This document shows, piece after piece, positions 21,240-32,560 of a DNA stretch of 64,000 nucleotides. The position numbers and the translations under genes are program-made. Position 1 is the first letter of the stretch. Each line of letters begins with the position of its first letter. The stretch covers positions 542,976,222-543,040,221 of the forward strand of contig CM077667.1 in NCBI GenBank assembly GCA_039707655.1. Reading direction: 5' to 3'. The DNA comes from Elymus sibiricus. Taxonomy: Eukaryota; Streptophyta; Magnoliopsida; Poales; Poaceae. The notes beneath the pieces were generated by a model. It saw only the letters and a program-made list of their open reading frames with translations, had not been told where the DNA came from and searched no databases.

Positions 21240-24200
21240 GTGTGGCTCGTGATAAAGCAGAGGATGACAGATAATCAGTGGATGTACAATGGTTTTATCC
21301 GTCGGAATCAAGTGACAACAGAGTGGGTCAAGAAAACCGATGTGTTCTTAAAGGAGATATTCCGTCCTCCAATGATAATTAACCCAGAATGCCCCTATGC
21401 AAAATGTGAAAGACGTCACCGTAGAGCTCAGGGAGAAATGACTTTGCACCTTCGCACGTTTGGATATATGGAAGACTTTAACATGCCCATAAACTTTGCC
21501 GAGCGGGACCGTGGTAGAGAGGAGGTGATGCGACAACGCATCAGTGGTTATGAGGACGATGGGGTTAGAAACATGCTAGATGATGTCTTTGCTGTCGAGA
21601 CGACACATACAACACCTTCAGAGAATGAACCGGAGGAGCCGGAGGCAATCGCAAAGGCCTTCTTGCAGGTCTTGGCCTCGTCAAAGAAACCTCTTTATGC
21701 GGGTGCCAAAATTTCTCAGTTGGATGCCATCTCACAACTGATGGCAGTCAAGGCTGAGTACGGCTGCACCCAAGCTTGCTTCGAAGCATTTCTGGGAGTA
21801 TGGGCTAACAGCCTTCCTGAGGGTCATGAACTGCCGAAAAGCATGTACGCTACGAAGAAAATCATGAAGGCACTATCTAAGAAATATGAGAAAATAGATG
21901 TTTGTCCGAAGAATTGCCTTTTGTTTAGGCACGAGTATGCCGGTGACAAGTACTGTAGGGAGTGTGGTTCCTCTCGGTACCTTGAGGTAATCGATGAGCA
22001 TGGTGAGAAGAAGCAACTAGACATCCCCGTAAAGATTCTTCGGTATCTCCATTTCATAGAAAGACTGCAGCGCCTTTTCATCACGGAGGAGTCTGCCAAA
22101 ATGCTGAAGGGGGACAAGGAAGGGAAAATGTACGATTAAAAAATCGTACATCCATCGCAAGCTGAAGCATGGAAGTCATTCGATAAAGAGTACCCCGAGG
22201 AAGCAGCCGAGGCAGGGAATATCAGGATTGCGATAACAGGTGATGGGTTGAATCCATATGGTATGTCGTCCAATCCATACAGTTGTTGGCCCGTGTTTGT
22301 TATTCCGCTCAATCTCCCTCCCGGTGTCGTAATGCAACGCAAGACCATGTTCTTGTCGCTGATCATTCCGGGGCCTGATTACCCGGGAAAGAATTTGGGA
22401 GTGTTTATGCAGCCGCTGGTGGATGATTTGCTCCATTGTTGGTACTTCCCGAGGTTGACATACGACCGATATCTGCAAAAAAAATTCTTGATGAAAGTTT
22501 GGTTGATGTATTGCATGCATGACTTTCCCGGCTATGCCCTATTTTGCGGATGGTGTCCAAGTGGGAAGATGCCATGCCCAGTGTGCATGCAGGCTCTACG
22601 TTTTATTTGGCTGCAGAAGGGTGGCAAGTATGTAGCCTTTGACATGCATCGACAGTTCCTCCCTGCAGACCATCCAGACAGGGAAGGCAAGAAGAACTTC
22701 ACGAAAGGCCGGGTTGTCCATGAAGTAAACAAGATTCCAACGTTTTTTGGGGCAGATGTTCTTGCTCAGCTAAAAGCTCTCAAGCCTGAAGGCGAAGGCA
22801 AAGGCAAAGGCAAAGGCAAAGGCAAAGGAAAAGGGGAAAGTGAAGGCGAAGGCCCAGGCAAATGCAAAGGCAAAGGCAAAGCGAAACGCTTTGAGGGATA
22901 TGGTGAGACGCACAACTGGACTCACATTACCCCGTTCACGAAGCTTCCTTATTTCAAGGACCTCAAACTTCCTTATAACATCGATGTGATGCACACCGAA
23001 AAGAATGTCGCAGAGTCCCTTTTTTCCACGATCCTCAACATTCCTGATAAGACAAAGGATAAAGTTAAAGCTAGAGCCGATCAACAGAAAATTTGTGATA
23101 GACCACGGCTAAACATGCGGCCTCCAACAGACGGTCGAAGAAACTGGTTCAAACCAGATGCTGACTTCGTCCTTAAACCGCCAGTAAAGAAGGAAGCACT
23201 TATGTGGCTCAAACACATTGTGAATTTCACTGATGGTTATGCATCAAATATAAGTAAGGCGGTCAATCTTTCATCGGGCAAAGTGACCGGGCTCCAGAGT
23301 CATGACTATCATGTATGGATTTAGCGGATAATGCCGGTGATGGTTCGAGGCTATGTCCCCGAGCGTGTCTGGCGAGTGCTTGCGGAGCTAAGCCATTTCT
23401 TTCGCACGATATGTGCTAAAGAAGTATGTCCCGAGGTGATTGAACAATTGCATAAGAAGGCACCGGACTTGATATGCAAGCTAGAGAAGATCTTCCCACC
23501 AGGCTTCTTTACTCCGATGACACATCTCATTTTGCACCTCGCGAAGGAGGTATTGTTGGGGGGCCCTGTGCAGAATCATTGGCAGTACGGCCCTGAGAGA
23601 CAGAACAAGCATCTCAGAAATAAATGTTGAAACAAAGCTAAGATTGAAGCTTCCATAGCTGAGGCAGTTATCCTAGAGGAGGTGTCAGACCTCAGGACAT
23701 CGTACTACCCAGACCACGTTCCCACTTTGCATAATAAGGTGTCTCGATACAATATAGAAGAGCCCAAGTATAAACCCAAACTCGATCTATTTAACGGGCA
23801 ATGTGGCCGGGCTGGGGGTTCGAAACCTTATAACATGCCAGAACAAGAGTGGGAGGACATCATGTTCTATGTCTTGCACAACATCAAGGAAGTTGAGGAA
23901 GAGTGGATGAGGTAATATCGCTACACCATTCCTTTATGCAATTCGTTGAGGATGAGTCTCGTTCTAACACCGATTTTCTTCTTTTAGTCAATTCCTACAT
24001 GAGGAGTGGACGGGAATGATTTCTCCTACTAAAGCGGAGGCACTTACTCTTTTACGGAACGGTGCTTCTGGCAGGAAAATTTTTGTTGCTTGGTTCATGG
24101 ATAAAGTAATTTTTCACATTCCCCTAGTTCAACTTCCTAGTTCAACATTTATTAGTTGATGGAACTAATGCACCCATCAATTTCAATTAAACTTGTAGGG

Positions 24201-25011
24201 CAAAGATCCGAACACCTCTATGGATGACGAATTGAGATGGGGTTCCATGGGTTTTAACGCTCGGGTCATGAAATGTGAAAAGTATGATGTGAATGGGTAT
24301 CGCTTCCATACAGAGGATCACCAGAACAGCCGGCCTGATCCCAAAACTATAAACACAGGAGTGTACACCCCAGGAGAAAATGAAGTTGAGTACTACGGAA
24401 GGGTAGGAAAAATATACGAGCTGTCATTCGATCTTGGGGGCGAGGACCTAAATCTAGCTGTGTTCAAATGCCAATGGTTCGACCCATATGAGGGGTTGAG
24501 ACATACGCCTTCCCTTGGTTTGGTCGAAGTTAAACCATCCACCGTTTATGCAGGAGCCGATCTTTTTATTGCGGCTACCCAGGCCACACAAGTTTATTAT
24601 CTGCCCTACCCATGCCAGAAAGAGTACCTAAAGGGTTGGGAAGTTGTGTTCAAGGTGGCGCCACATGGTAAGCTACCAGACCCGGACGATGACGATTACT
24701 TCTACATTAACCCCATGACATACGAGGGAGTGTTCTATCAAGAGCAACTTGATGATGTTGATGTGGTTCGATACAATGACGCTGATGCCTTGGGTGATGT
24801 TGATGTGTATCCAAACGATGACGATGCACGGAATGATGGCGAGACCATTGTGAATGACCAAGACATACTTATGCTAGAGAAATTAAATGAATACGCTGAA
24901 GACGAGGAAGAGCCTGCACCTACGTCAGACAACGTAGATGATATGCGTGATAGTGACGATGAGACCGGTCGAGGAAATGGTTACAAAAGTGATGATTCGT
25001 ATGGGTTCTAG
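21240..25011 (+). pseudogene. CACTA TNP2-type transposase, three in-frame stops
   Basis: The product would bind CACTA ends and cut and join DNA in the nucleus. One frame runs from 21240 to 23915. It shows an N-terminal transposase-associated region (PECPYAKCERRH), a Cys-rich segment (VCPKNCLLFRHEY), the Transposase_21 core (GDGLNPYGMSSNPY, MHDFPGYALFCGWCPSGKMP, NIDVMHTEKNVAESLF) and a DUF4218-like part (RVWRVLAELSHFFRTIC). It is broken by TAA at 22137, TAG at 23322 and TGA at 23628. Probable introns at 23915-23987 and 24105-24198 lead to a DUF4216-like last exon (24199-25011: VEYYGRVGKIYELSF, LAVFKCQWFDPYEG). A lysine/glycine-rich repeat tract interrupts the core at about 22786-22890. The true start may lie further upstream. 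The next gene starts 131 bp downstream on the same strand. Confidence 0.88.
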
Positions 25012-25141
25012 CAGATGTATGTTCCATGTCTTATTTGTATGTTCTATTAATATGTCTTTTTTTATTCTTTTTTATTATGTCTACTCTTTCATTATTAATA
25101 CACTAACTTTTTATTCTTTTTTCAATGCAGGTTCGCTAAGT

Positions 25142-27561
25142 ATGGGAAAGGGCAAGGCCGATGGTACTCGTTTCCTAAGCAAACTCGCCGCGAAGGTTAG
25201 TCGGAGTGGTCGACCCCGTAATGTCCCCTCCCGACTACTTGACGATGAGTTCTCACAGGGAGGTCGAGGGAGAGGTGCCCCTAGAGGAGGACGTGGTGGG
25301 GGAAGAGGCCCAGGGGGACGGTCTCGGGGCCAGAAACTGCGCTCTGTGACCGACATAGGGGGGTCGTCTTCGCGACCCTTCTCTGAGGAGGAGCAGGAGG
25401 TTGGGGAGGAGGAGGAGGAGGAGCAGGAGGTTAGGGAGGAGGAGGATGAGCAGGAGGTTAGGGAGGAGGATGAGGAGGGTGGCGAGGAGGGGGATTATGG
25501 CGAGGAGGGGGATGGTGGCGAGGAGGGGGGTGGTGGCGAGGAGGGGGATGGTGGCGAGGAGGGGGTGGCGGTGATGATGGTGGTTTGCGGGAAGGGGGGG
25601 TGGCAAGCAGTAGGGTTGGCTACGTGGTGGTGTGCGACTCCCAAAAGCTCCTGATACCGAGGAGATGAAGTGGCTCATTAAGCCCAAGGGGAAAAGGTAA
25701 GTGCCCCTTAATAATATTTTAAACACATAGAATCATTTTGATTGTACACATGCTAATATTTTCATTCTTTTGCAGTAGCTGGGAATATCCTGAAGGTGCC
25801 CGTGTTCCAAACGGCGTCCTCACTATCCTGTTGAAGAAGCTTTGGCCGGGGATGTTCGCTCCGGACCGAGACAACGAGGAGCGCAAGATTTTGGCCACGT
25901 GCTGGGAGCACTACGAAGCGGCCTTCCACCCAACCCATGTGACGGCCTCTAAGGCTGTGATATCAAAGTTTTGGGTAAGTTCTCTTGAGAAGCACAATTC
26001 TTGAGTTACCTTCATAGTTTATCATCAAATCGTTTAACTCATGGCTTGTTCCATTCTGATTTCATGAATGACTGTAGAAATTCTATAGAGTTCTTGAGGA
26101 GGACAAGGCCGAGGCCGATGAGTTCTTGCTGCGGGCTGCGAGGAAGCAGGCCCGTTAGTTGCAGTACGAGGTGCGCTGGGTGGCCATCTCGCATTATTAT
26201 CACGAGGTATGTAACGAGAAGGTGACCAAGGATGACGTGAAGGAGCATAACCTTACCTTGACTAAGGAGCAGTACATGTTGGTAAGTATAACCGACTTTT
26301 CATTACGACGTTTGTGGTAAATTTCATTGTTTCATGGTCACATGCCATTATGCTTCTTATGTAGGTGCGTCCTGATTGGTGCTTTGGAAAGAATGATGGA
26401 TGGGAGGGATTGGTGGATCTGTGGGTCGGCGAGGACCCAGAGTTTGCTGCCAAGAGCAAGATAAACAAGGCTAATCGAGGTACCGACGGAACACACCGAC
26501 AGGGAAACCGAAACCACTGGCGCCACAAGAAACTTCAGGTATATCTATGTACATGAAACATTCTTGATCTTCTCTTTACCGAATGTTATTATGTATGACT
26601 AACCTCTATTTGGCGGTGCAGGAGGAGAAATTGAAGCGGACGCTCTCAGACATCGAGTCGTGGAGGCTCGCCCGTGTGCGGCCTAATCCCAAGGCCGGCG
26701 AGAGTGAGTACTACGGCCATACCGGGGAGAACCTGACGTCATACACAAAGGAGTTTCAGAAGTGGAATCCTGGCACATCAGACCCCTTGTCTGTGCATAC
26801 CGACGAGAGGGCCGCCGTCAGCATAGGGCCGAAGAGTCATGGTCGGCATCCGATTCTGGATTCTGTGATCACCCCTTCTGTCTCCTACAGGCGGATGCGC
26901 GCTACCGACCCGAGGCCGAGCCAGCGCCCGCTCCCCAGTGTGTCCTCTACACTGTCACTCCAAGCCCAGCAGAACTCTGTAAGTATTTTCCCTCTTATCT
27001 TCTTTCTTTCGACCTTTATTTTCCGCATTGCTATGTTTTATGAGTTCCATCATGTCATATTTGTAGGCCTACATGGACTTCGTACATCAGCAACTCTTCG
27101 ACTGGAACGAGAGTTGCAGCAGCCACTGAGTACAACAGCCGCATGACGCAGCTTGTGGTTGCGTCTATGGCAACCGGGCAGATTCCTACACTGCCACCAC
27201 CACCACCACCTCCTGGACCACAACCAGTGCCGCCTACGTTTGAACAATTCCTGGCAGAACACTATGGCACTCCGGTTAGTACATCACCAAACTAATCAAC
27301 CACAACTTACCATTTATTCAATACAATCATATATTGCCTTCCCATCTCTTTTCAAACATGCAGGGAACCGGTGGATCATCCGCCGGTGGTGGTGCTACTT
27401 ATGGTTCCACTCCTGAGTCACAAAGCCCAGTCACTCCGGTCTGGCGAGGCGGTGGCGGTGGCAGTAGCGCTAGCTCTAGCGGTGGCGGTGGTGGTAGCGC
27501 TAGCGGTGATGACCTCGGCTTTGGCTACCTTGGCTTTGGCGGTGGAAGTGATGGCGCTTAA
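25142..27561 (+). pseudogene. Second CACTA gene (TNP1/Ptta-like), seven exons, broken
   Basis: Splice signals and frame give exons at about 25142-25696, 25776-25974, 26078-26281, 26365-26538, 26622-26978, 27067-27274 and 27364-27561. The product starts MGKGKADGTRFLSK, has an Arg/Gly-rich then Glu-rich region, then the conserved plant En/Spm second-protein core (SWEYPEGARVPNGVL, ILATCWEHYEAAFHP, RPDWCFGKNDGWEGLVDLWV, ESEYYGHTGENLTSY), a proline run and a Gly/Ser-rich tail. In Spm-type elements this second protein binds subterminal repeats and aids transposition. Breaks: a frame change inside the Glu/Gly repeat of exon 1 (about 25480-25570), TAG at 26156 in exon 3, and a 1-nt frameshift near 27114-27122 in exon 6. 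The family call is from memory of the motif pattern. Confidence 0.8.
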
Positions 27562-27815
27562 GCCTTTGGCGGTGTTTTATGATTTGTTGAACTTGTGATG
27601 ATGTTGGCTTTGTTGAACTTGTGATGATGTTGTTGGCTTTGTTGAACTTGTGATGATATTGTTTGCTATGTCGAACTTGTCATGATGTTGAATTTGTGAT
27701 ATTATCCTCTCTATTCTGTTGCGGTCTGTTGTGATGATGATGATGATATATATATGCTGTGTATTTGTGTATTTGAATTGAAATGCAACCAAAAAAATGA
27801 AAAAAAAATCTGTGC
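27562..27815 (+). other. 3' flank of the second CACTA gene
   Basis: AT- and TG-rich sequence with three near-repeats of GTTGAACTTGTGATGATGTT, probably the untranslated 3' region. I saw no defined polyadenylation signal that I would rely on. Confidence 0.5.
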
Positions 27816-27819
27816 ATAA

Positions 27820-28260
27820 CTATCCCGACGGCATAACCGTCGGCGTAGTCTGGCACGAGGCACCAATGCACGCCACGTGGCAGCCGCTGGCAGCTCCTGG
27901 TGGTCCTCTATGCCGACGGTTAAACCGTCGGCATAGCTTTTAGTTATCCCGACGGCTTCACCGTCGGCGTAGAGGACCACCAGGAGCTGCCAGCGGCTGC
28001 CACGTGTCGTCCCCTGAATGGGTGGCCTCGCCGTCAGCCACCGTCAGTCACAATTCGTTGCCGACAGCCTATTTATGCCGAGGGCCGTACGGAAGCCGTC
28101 GACATACCTACCTATCCCGACGGTGTTTCTATGCCGACGGCCGCCCGGCGGTACGCCGACGTTCGAGTTGCCGACGGACGTACGCCGACGGCCGCCGTCG
28201 ACATAGGTCTATCCCGACGGTTTTCCGGCCTAGGCCGACGGCCTGAGGCCGTCGGCAACG
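27820..28260. repeat. Right subterminal repeat field of the CACTA element, with a 133-bp hairpin
   Basis: Copies of TATCCCGACGGC / CCGTCGGCGTAG and ATGCCGACGGTTAAACCGTC fill this stretch, matching the left end. Within it, 27874-28006 is a hairpin with 46-bp arms (starting CACGTGGCAGCCGCTGGCAG and ending in its complement) and only one mismatch that I can see. The motifs are the expected binding sites for the proteins of this element. Confidence 0.82.
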
Positions 28261-28278
28261 TGCGTTAGTCTAGTAGTG

Positions 28279-31200
28279 CTAGAACTGTTGAAGAAGGGGT
28301 TGATACGGAGAGTTGGTAATGGTAGGATAATTCGTATATGGCATGACAACTGGATACCAAGGCCGCATTCTTATAAACCTATATCTCCGCAAGGCATGTG
28401 TAGGTTCCGATTTGTTTCTGACTTGCTAAATCCTAATGGTTGTTGAAAGATAAATCTGTTGGAGACCCACTTCTACCCTTGTGACATTCAGGAGATCTTG
28501 AAAATCCGGGCTTCACCAAGGTAGCAGGATGATACTATTGCTTGAGGTCCGGGGCATCTAGGATCTTTCTCGGTACGGTCTGTTGGAAATATGCCCTAGA
28601 GGCAATAATAAAAGTAGTTATTATTATATTTCCTTGTTCATGATAATCGGTTATTGTCCATGCTATAATTGTATTGACTGGAAACTCAATAGCATGTGTG
28701 GATACATAGACAACACTGTGTCCCTAGTATGTCTCTAGTGGACTAGCTCGTTGATCAAAGATGGTCAAGGTTTCCTAGCCATAGACATGAGATGTCATTT
28801 GATAATGGGATCACATCATTAGGAGAATGATGTGATGGACGAGACTCAAACTATGAACGTAGCATATGATCTTGTCAGTTTATTGCTATTGTTTTCTGCA
28901 TGTCAAGTATCTGTTCCTATGACCATGAGATCATTCAACTCATTGACACCGTAGGAATACCTTGTGTGTATCAAACGTCACAACGTAACTGGGTGACTAT
29001 AAAGATGCTCTACAGGTATCTCCGAAGGTGTCTGTTGAGTTGGCATGGATCAAGACTGGGATTTGTTACTCCGTATGACGGAGAGGTATCTCAGGGCCCA
29101 CTCGGTCATACAACATCACAATAAGCCTTGCAAGCAATATGACTAAAGTGTTAGTCATGGGATCTTGTGTTACGGAACGAGTAAAGAGACTTGCCGGTAA
29201 CGAGATTGAACTAGGTATAGAGATACCGACGATCGAATCTCGGGCAAGTAACATACCCAAGAACAAAGGGAACAACATACGGGATTAACTGAATCCTTGA
29301 CATAGAGGTTCAACCGATAAAGATCTTTGTAGAATATGTAGGAACCAATATGGGCATCCAGGTCCCGCTATTGGTTATTGATCGTAGAGGTGTCTCGGTC
29401 ATGTCTACATAGTTCTCGAACCCGCAGGGTCTGCACACTTAATGTTCGGTGACGTTTCGGTAGTATTGAGTTATGTATGGTGGAGACCGAAGGTTGTTCG
29501 GAGTCCCGGATGGGATCCCGGACGTCACGAGGAGCTCCGGAATGGTTCGGAGGTAAAGATTGATATATAGGAAGTCCCGTTTTGGTCATCGGAAGGGTTT
29601 CGGGTATTTCCGGTAGTGTACCGGGAGTGCTGGGAGGGTTCCGGGGGTCCATCGGGAGGGGCCACCCACGCCGGAAGGCCACATGGGCCTTAGGGGTGGC
29701 GCACCAGCCCTTAGTTGGCTGGGCAAGCCAGCCCCTAAGGGCCCATGCAGCTAGGAGGTGGGAAAAGGCAAGAAGCCCAAAAGGGGGAAGGTTTTCCATG
29801 TGGGGGAGGAATCCTACTATGAGTAGGATTGGAGTTGGACTCCCTCTCCTCCCCACTTCGGCCGACTCCTAGGGGGAGCCCTAGGGGCGCCGGCCCCTCC
29901 CCTCCCTCCTATATATACTAGAGGGAGAGAGGGCCAAAGACACCCAACCCTAAAGGCCACGGTGCAGCCCTCTCTCCCAATAGATCGTCTCCTCTAGTTT
30001 TCAGCAGTGCTTAGGCGAAGCCGTGCTGGAATAGTTCCACCACCACCGCCACCGCGCCATCGTGCTGCTGGAGAACTCATCTACCTCTCCGCTTCCTCTT
30101 GCTGGATCAAGAAGGCGGAGATCGTCATCGAGCTTTACGTGTGCTGAACGCGGAGGTGCCGTCTGCTCGGTACTAGATCGTGATTGGATCGCGGGACGGC
30201 TAGCGATTTGGATCGCGAAGACGTTCGACTACATCAACCGCGTTTCTTAACGATTCCTGCTTAGCGATCTACAAGGGTATGTAGATCTTGCGTGTGCGTA
30301 GGAAATTTTTTGTTTCCCATGCAACATTCCCCAACACGGTCAGCCTATAAGTTTGCCTTTGATGAGTCAGTCAGGTCGTCTGAATCAGCTTCAAGTTCTT
30401 CTCCTGATGGTACAAGGAGGTGTTGGGATTTTATATGGAAAACAAATGTACCGCCGAATGTTAAAAATTTTGCATGGCGTGTGGCCAGTAACTCACTCTC
30501 AACATGGCCTAATAAGAAGAAGATATTTTTGGAGGAATCAGACTTGTGTCCAATCTGCCAGAGAGAGCCGGAGCACACCTTTCATGTGTTGTGTAGATGC
30601 CAAAATTCAGTTGATTTGTGGAACTGTATGAGTACTATTTGGCCTTTGCCAAATCTGGGAGATGTACAACACAGTGGTCCTGAATGGCTGCTGCATGCGT
30701 TGCAACCTTTGTCTGGAAATGTACGTTGTATGCTACTGTTCACACTATGGCGTTGTTGGCATGTTAGGAATGAAGTGGTCCACTACAAACGAGTCCCGCC
30801 CCTCGAAGTTTCTAGAAATTTCCTGTGAAGCTACTTCAATTCTATGATGAGTATTAAACAAGATTTTATCTGCGACCCAATCAAAGGGAAAGGGCCTGCT
30901 ATGTTGGATTATATTGAAACTCCAAAAAAGTCTCTGAAGAAGGATGAGAATACATGTAAGTGGATTGCTCCGCCTCAGAACTGGGCCAAACTGAATATGG
31001 ATGGATCCTGGTCGGCTGATGAAAGTGCGGGAGCGGGGATGATACTTAGAGATGACACATGAAATATAATTTTCTCATCTTGCAGAACCCTTTTCTCTTG
31101 TAGGGATGCTATGGAAGCGGAACAGTGTGCTTGTATGGAAGGCCTTTCATTGTTTCTTCAACATTCAGATCAACCAATTCTTCTGGAGATGGACTCAATA

Positions 31201-31440
31201 TCAGTGGTGGATCTACTAAAGGATGTTGACCATGATAGGTCGGTGTTTGCTTCATTAGTGGCAGAGATTAAATATCTTATGTCTCTCCGTAAAACTTGTA
31301 TTAAGCGTAGCCAGAATGTTGTAGCAGATTATTTGGCAAACTTTGCTAGAACCGAAAAGAGAATTGTAGTGTGGTTGGGCTCTGGTCCACCAGGAGCACT
31401 TGGTCTTAGCAGAGTTTATTGTAATCCTGATATTGATTGA
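28279..31440 (+). pseudogene. LINE pol 3' remnant: zinc-finger RVT region and RNase H
   Basis: In plant L1-type LINEs this region is the C-terminal end of the reverse transcriptase polyprotein. Visible parts: RIIRIWHDNWIPR (28310-28370), then after the solo LTR FIWKTNVPPNVKNFAWRVAS and the zinc-finger-like LCPICQREPEHTFHVLCRC (about 30545-30600), then an RNase H domain (WAKLNMDGSWSADESAGAG near 30985, LLEMDSISVVDLL near 31185, SQNVVADYLANFA near 31310). In-frame stops lie at 30826 and 31060, with more before 28580. The catalytic reverse transcriptase part is absent through 5' truncation. The ORF ends at 31440, 29 bp before the A-rich tail end. Confidence 0.85.
28581..30336 (+). mobile_element. 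Solo LTR, BARE1/WIS/Angela type
   Basis: A single 1756-bp LTR on the plus strand begins TGTTGGAAATATGCCC and ends ATTCCCCAACA. It is flanked by CGGTC at 28576-28580 and 30337-30341, so it marks a complete insertion that later lost its internal region by LTR-LTR recombination. It interrupts the LINE pol remnant. It differs clearly from the LTRs at 4258 and 16181 and lacks their palindrome cluster. Short ORFs in it match the antisense LTR reading of the other copies and are not genes. Confidence 0.92.
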
Positions 31441-31483
31441 GTAATACAAGCTTTTACACGCAAAAAAAAGTGGGTGATTTCTC

Positions 31484-32560
31484 AGGCATGGTATCTAGCT
31501 GCATGGTGAGGAATTTAAGGTTGCAAGTAGGGGCGGTGAGGCTTGAGGGGAAAGGGGGGATGGGTGATGGGTGATAAATTTCCAAGGAAGGTTGGGCTTA
31601 AACACGAACCTTGACAAGGTAAGCATGAAATCCCAAAGGTAAGACCGAAATAGGGAATCAATTATTTGAGCACTTGGCCCTTTACTTATGATAGCGAGGA
31701 CCTGCCTGATGTCTCCACCAAACACAAGTGTCTTTTCACCACATGGTCAGTCCGGTCGGCTCACTATAGCACGCATACTATTATCCAGCGCATCCACCCA
31801 CTAGTGCTGAAAAGCCTAGTGTCGGCATTTGAAAATGGACCTTGCTGGCGTAGACACCCGATGCCATCAATATGGCGCCATTGTTAATAAAATACCGATG
31901 GCGTTCGTGCCGCCACGCCATCAATACATACTGGTGGCGCCACTACTATTTAAAATAGTAATGGCGTTGACATTTATACACGTCGGTACTATTAACTACA
32001 AGTACTGACGTGCGCAAAACTAACGAACGCTACCACTATGTATTTATGGATTTTGAAAAGGACAGTTATACAATTTACTCATGCATCCAAATATTTATAC
32101 ATCCATATATTCATATATATATCAGTTATATAATTCATACATTCATCCATATGGTGTACACACACTGACGGAGAAGGAAGGAAGATGATTTTATTTTGAT
32201 GTGGTGTACACACTTCTACACCTACATGAACATCAACATGGAAATGAGCAGAACTACATGGTGTACACACACCGCCGGAGAACAAAGGAATGAGAGGAGC
32301 TCACCATGATAATTTTGTAGCAGATGTCATGCACAGACGCCACCAGAGAGGAGCCGCCAGGGACATTAGAGCCACGCCTGCGACGAAGGCGACACGTGCC
32401 CGAAACCCTAGCTGTTGGGAGGGGTTAGGCACGAGCGCTGGAGGCCGTGTGCGGCGGAACTGACTGGAGGCAAGGATACTTCGAGGCAGGCGAGGTCTGC
32501 GTCGAGCTGCGGGCCGGCCATAGCTGTCGAGGCTCGTCGGAATCGGCCGGCATTGATGGC
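31484..32560. other. Unassigned DNA between the LINE and the next LTR
   Basis: No gene is supported. At 31793-32000 there is a CACTA-like start (CACTAGTGCTGAAAAGCC) and repeated ATGGCG / CGCCAT motifs that resemble CACTA subterminal DNA, but no opposite end was found. At 32150-32275 TGGTGTACACAC occurs three times. On the minus strand, 32301-32582 reads like a first exon ending in ATCATG|GTGAGC, which may be a gene fragment. Confidence 0.35.

Larger units (their letters stand above)
3051..28278 (+). mobile_element. CACTA transposon with two transposon genes, split by a copia element
   Basis: The left end is CACTACCGGAATAAAGC at 3051; the right end reads AGTCTAGTAGTG at 28278, the inverse of a CACTA terminus. 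The flanking triplets are CCA on the left and CTA on the right, an imperfect 3-bp target duplication. Both ends carry fields of GCCGACGG inverted motifs typical of CACTA subterminal repeats. Inside are a TNP2-type transposase pseudogene (21240-25011) and a second gene (25142-27561), both on the plus strand. Without the nested copia element (4258-18031) it is about 11.4 kb. Both genes are broken, so it is probably not autonomous now. The subfamily is not assigned. Confidence 0.88.
3026..31469 (+). mobile_element. 5'-truncated LINE (L1-type), split by two later insertions
   Basis: The 14-bp sequence GTGGGTGATTTCTC is at 3012-3025 and again at 31470-31483, just after a short A-rich tail (CAAAAAAAAG). 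Between them, LINE-derived DNA is present as 3026-3050, 28279-28580 and 30342-31469, about 1.45 kb in total. The reading frame runs across the first gap (SWQAISYGP on the left, ELLKKGLIRRVGNG on the right), which shows that the pieces were once continuous. The element keeps only the 3' end of the pol gene (zinc-finger RVT region and RNase H), as expected for an element truncated during reverse transcription. The gaps are filled by the CACTA element at 3051-28278 and the solo LTR at 28581-30336. Confidence 0.8.

Noticed and set aside
22770..23084. Minus-strand ORF rich in Phe-Ala repeats opposite the transposase
   Set aside because: Antisense reading of the Gly-Lys repeat tract in the transposase frame.
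25253..25726. Leucine-rich minus-strand ORF
   Set aside because: Antisense of the Glu/Gly repeat in exon 1 of the second CACTA gene.
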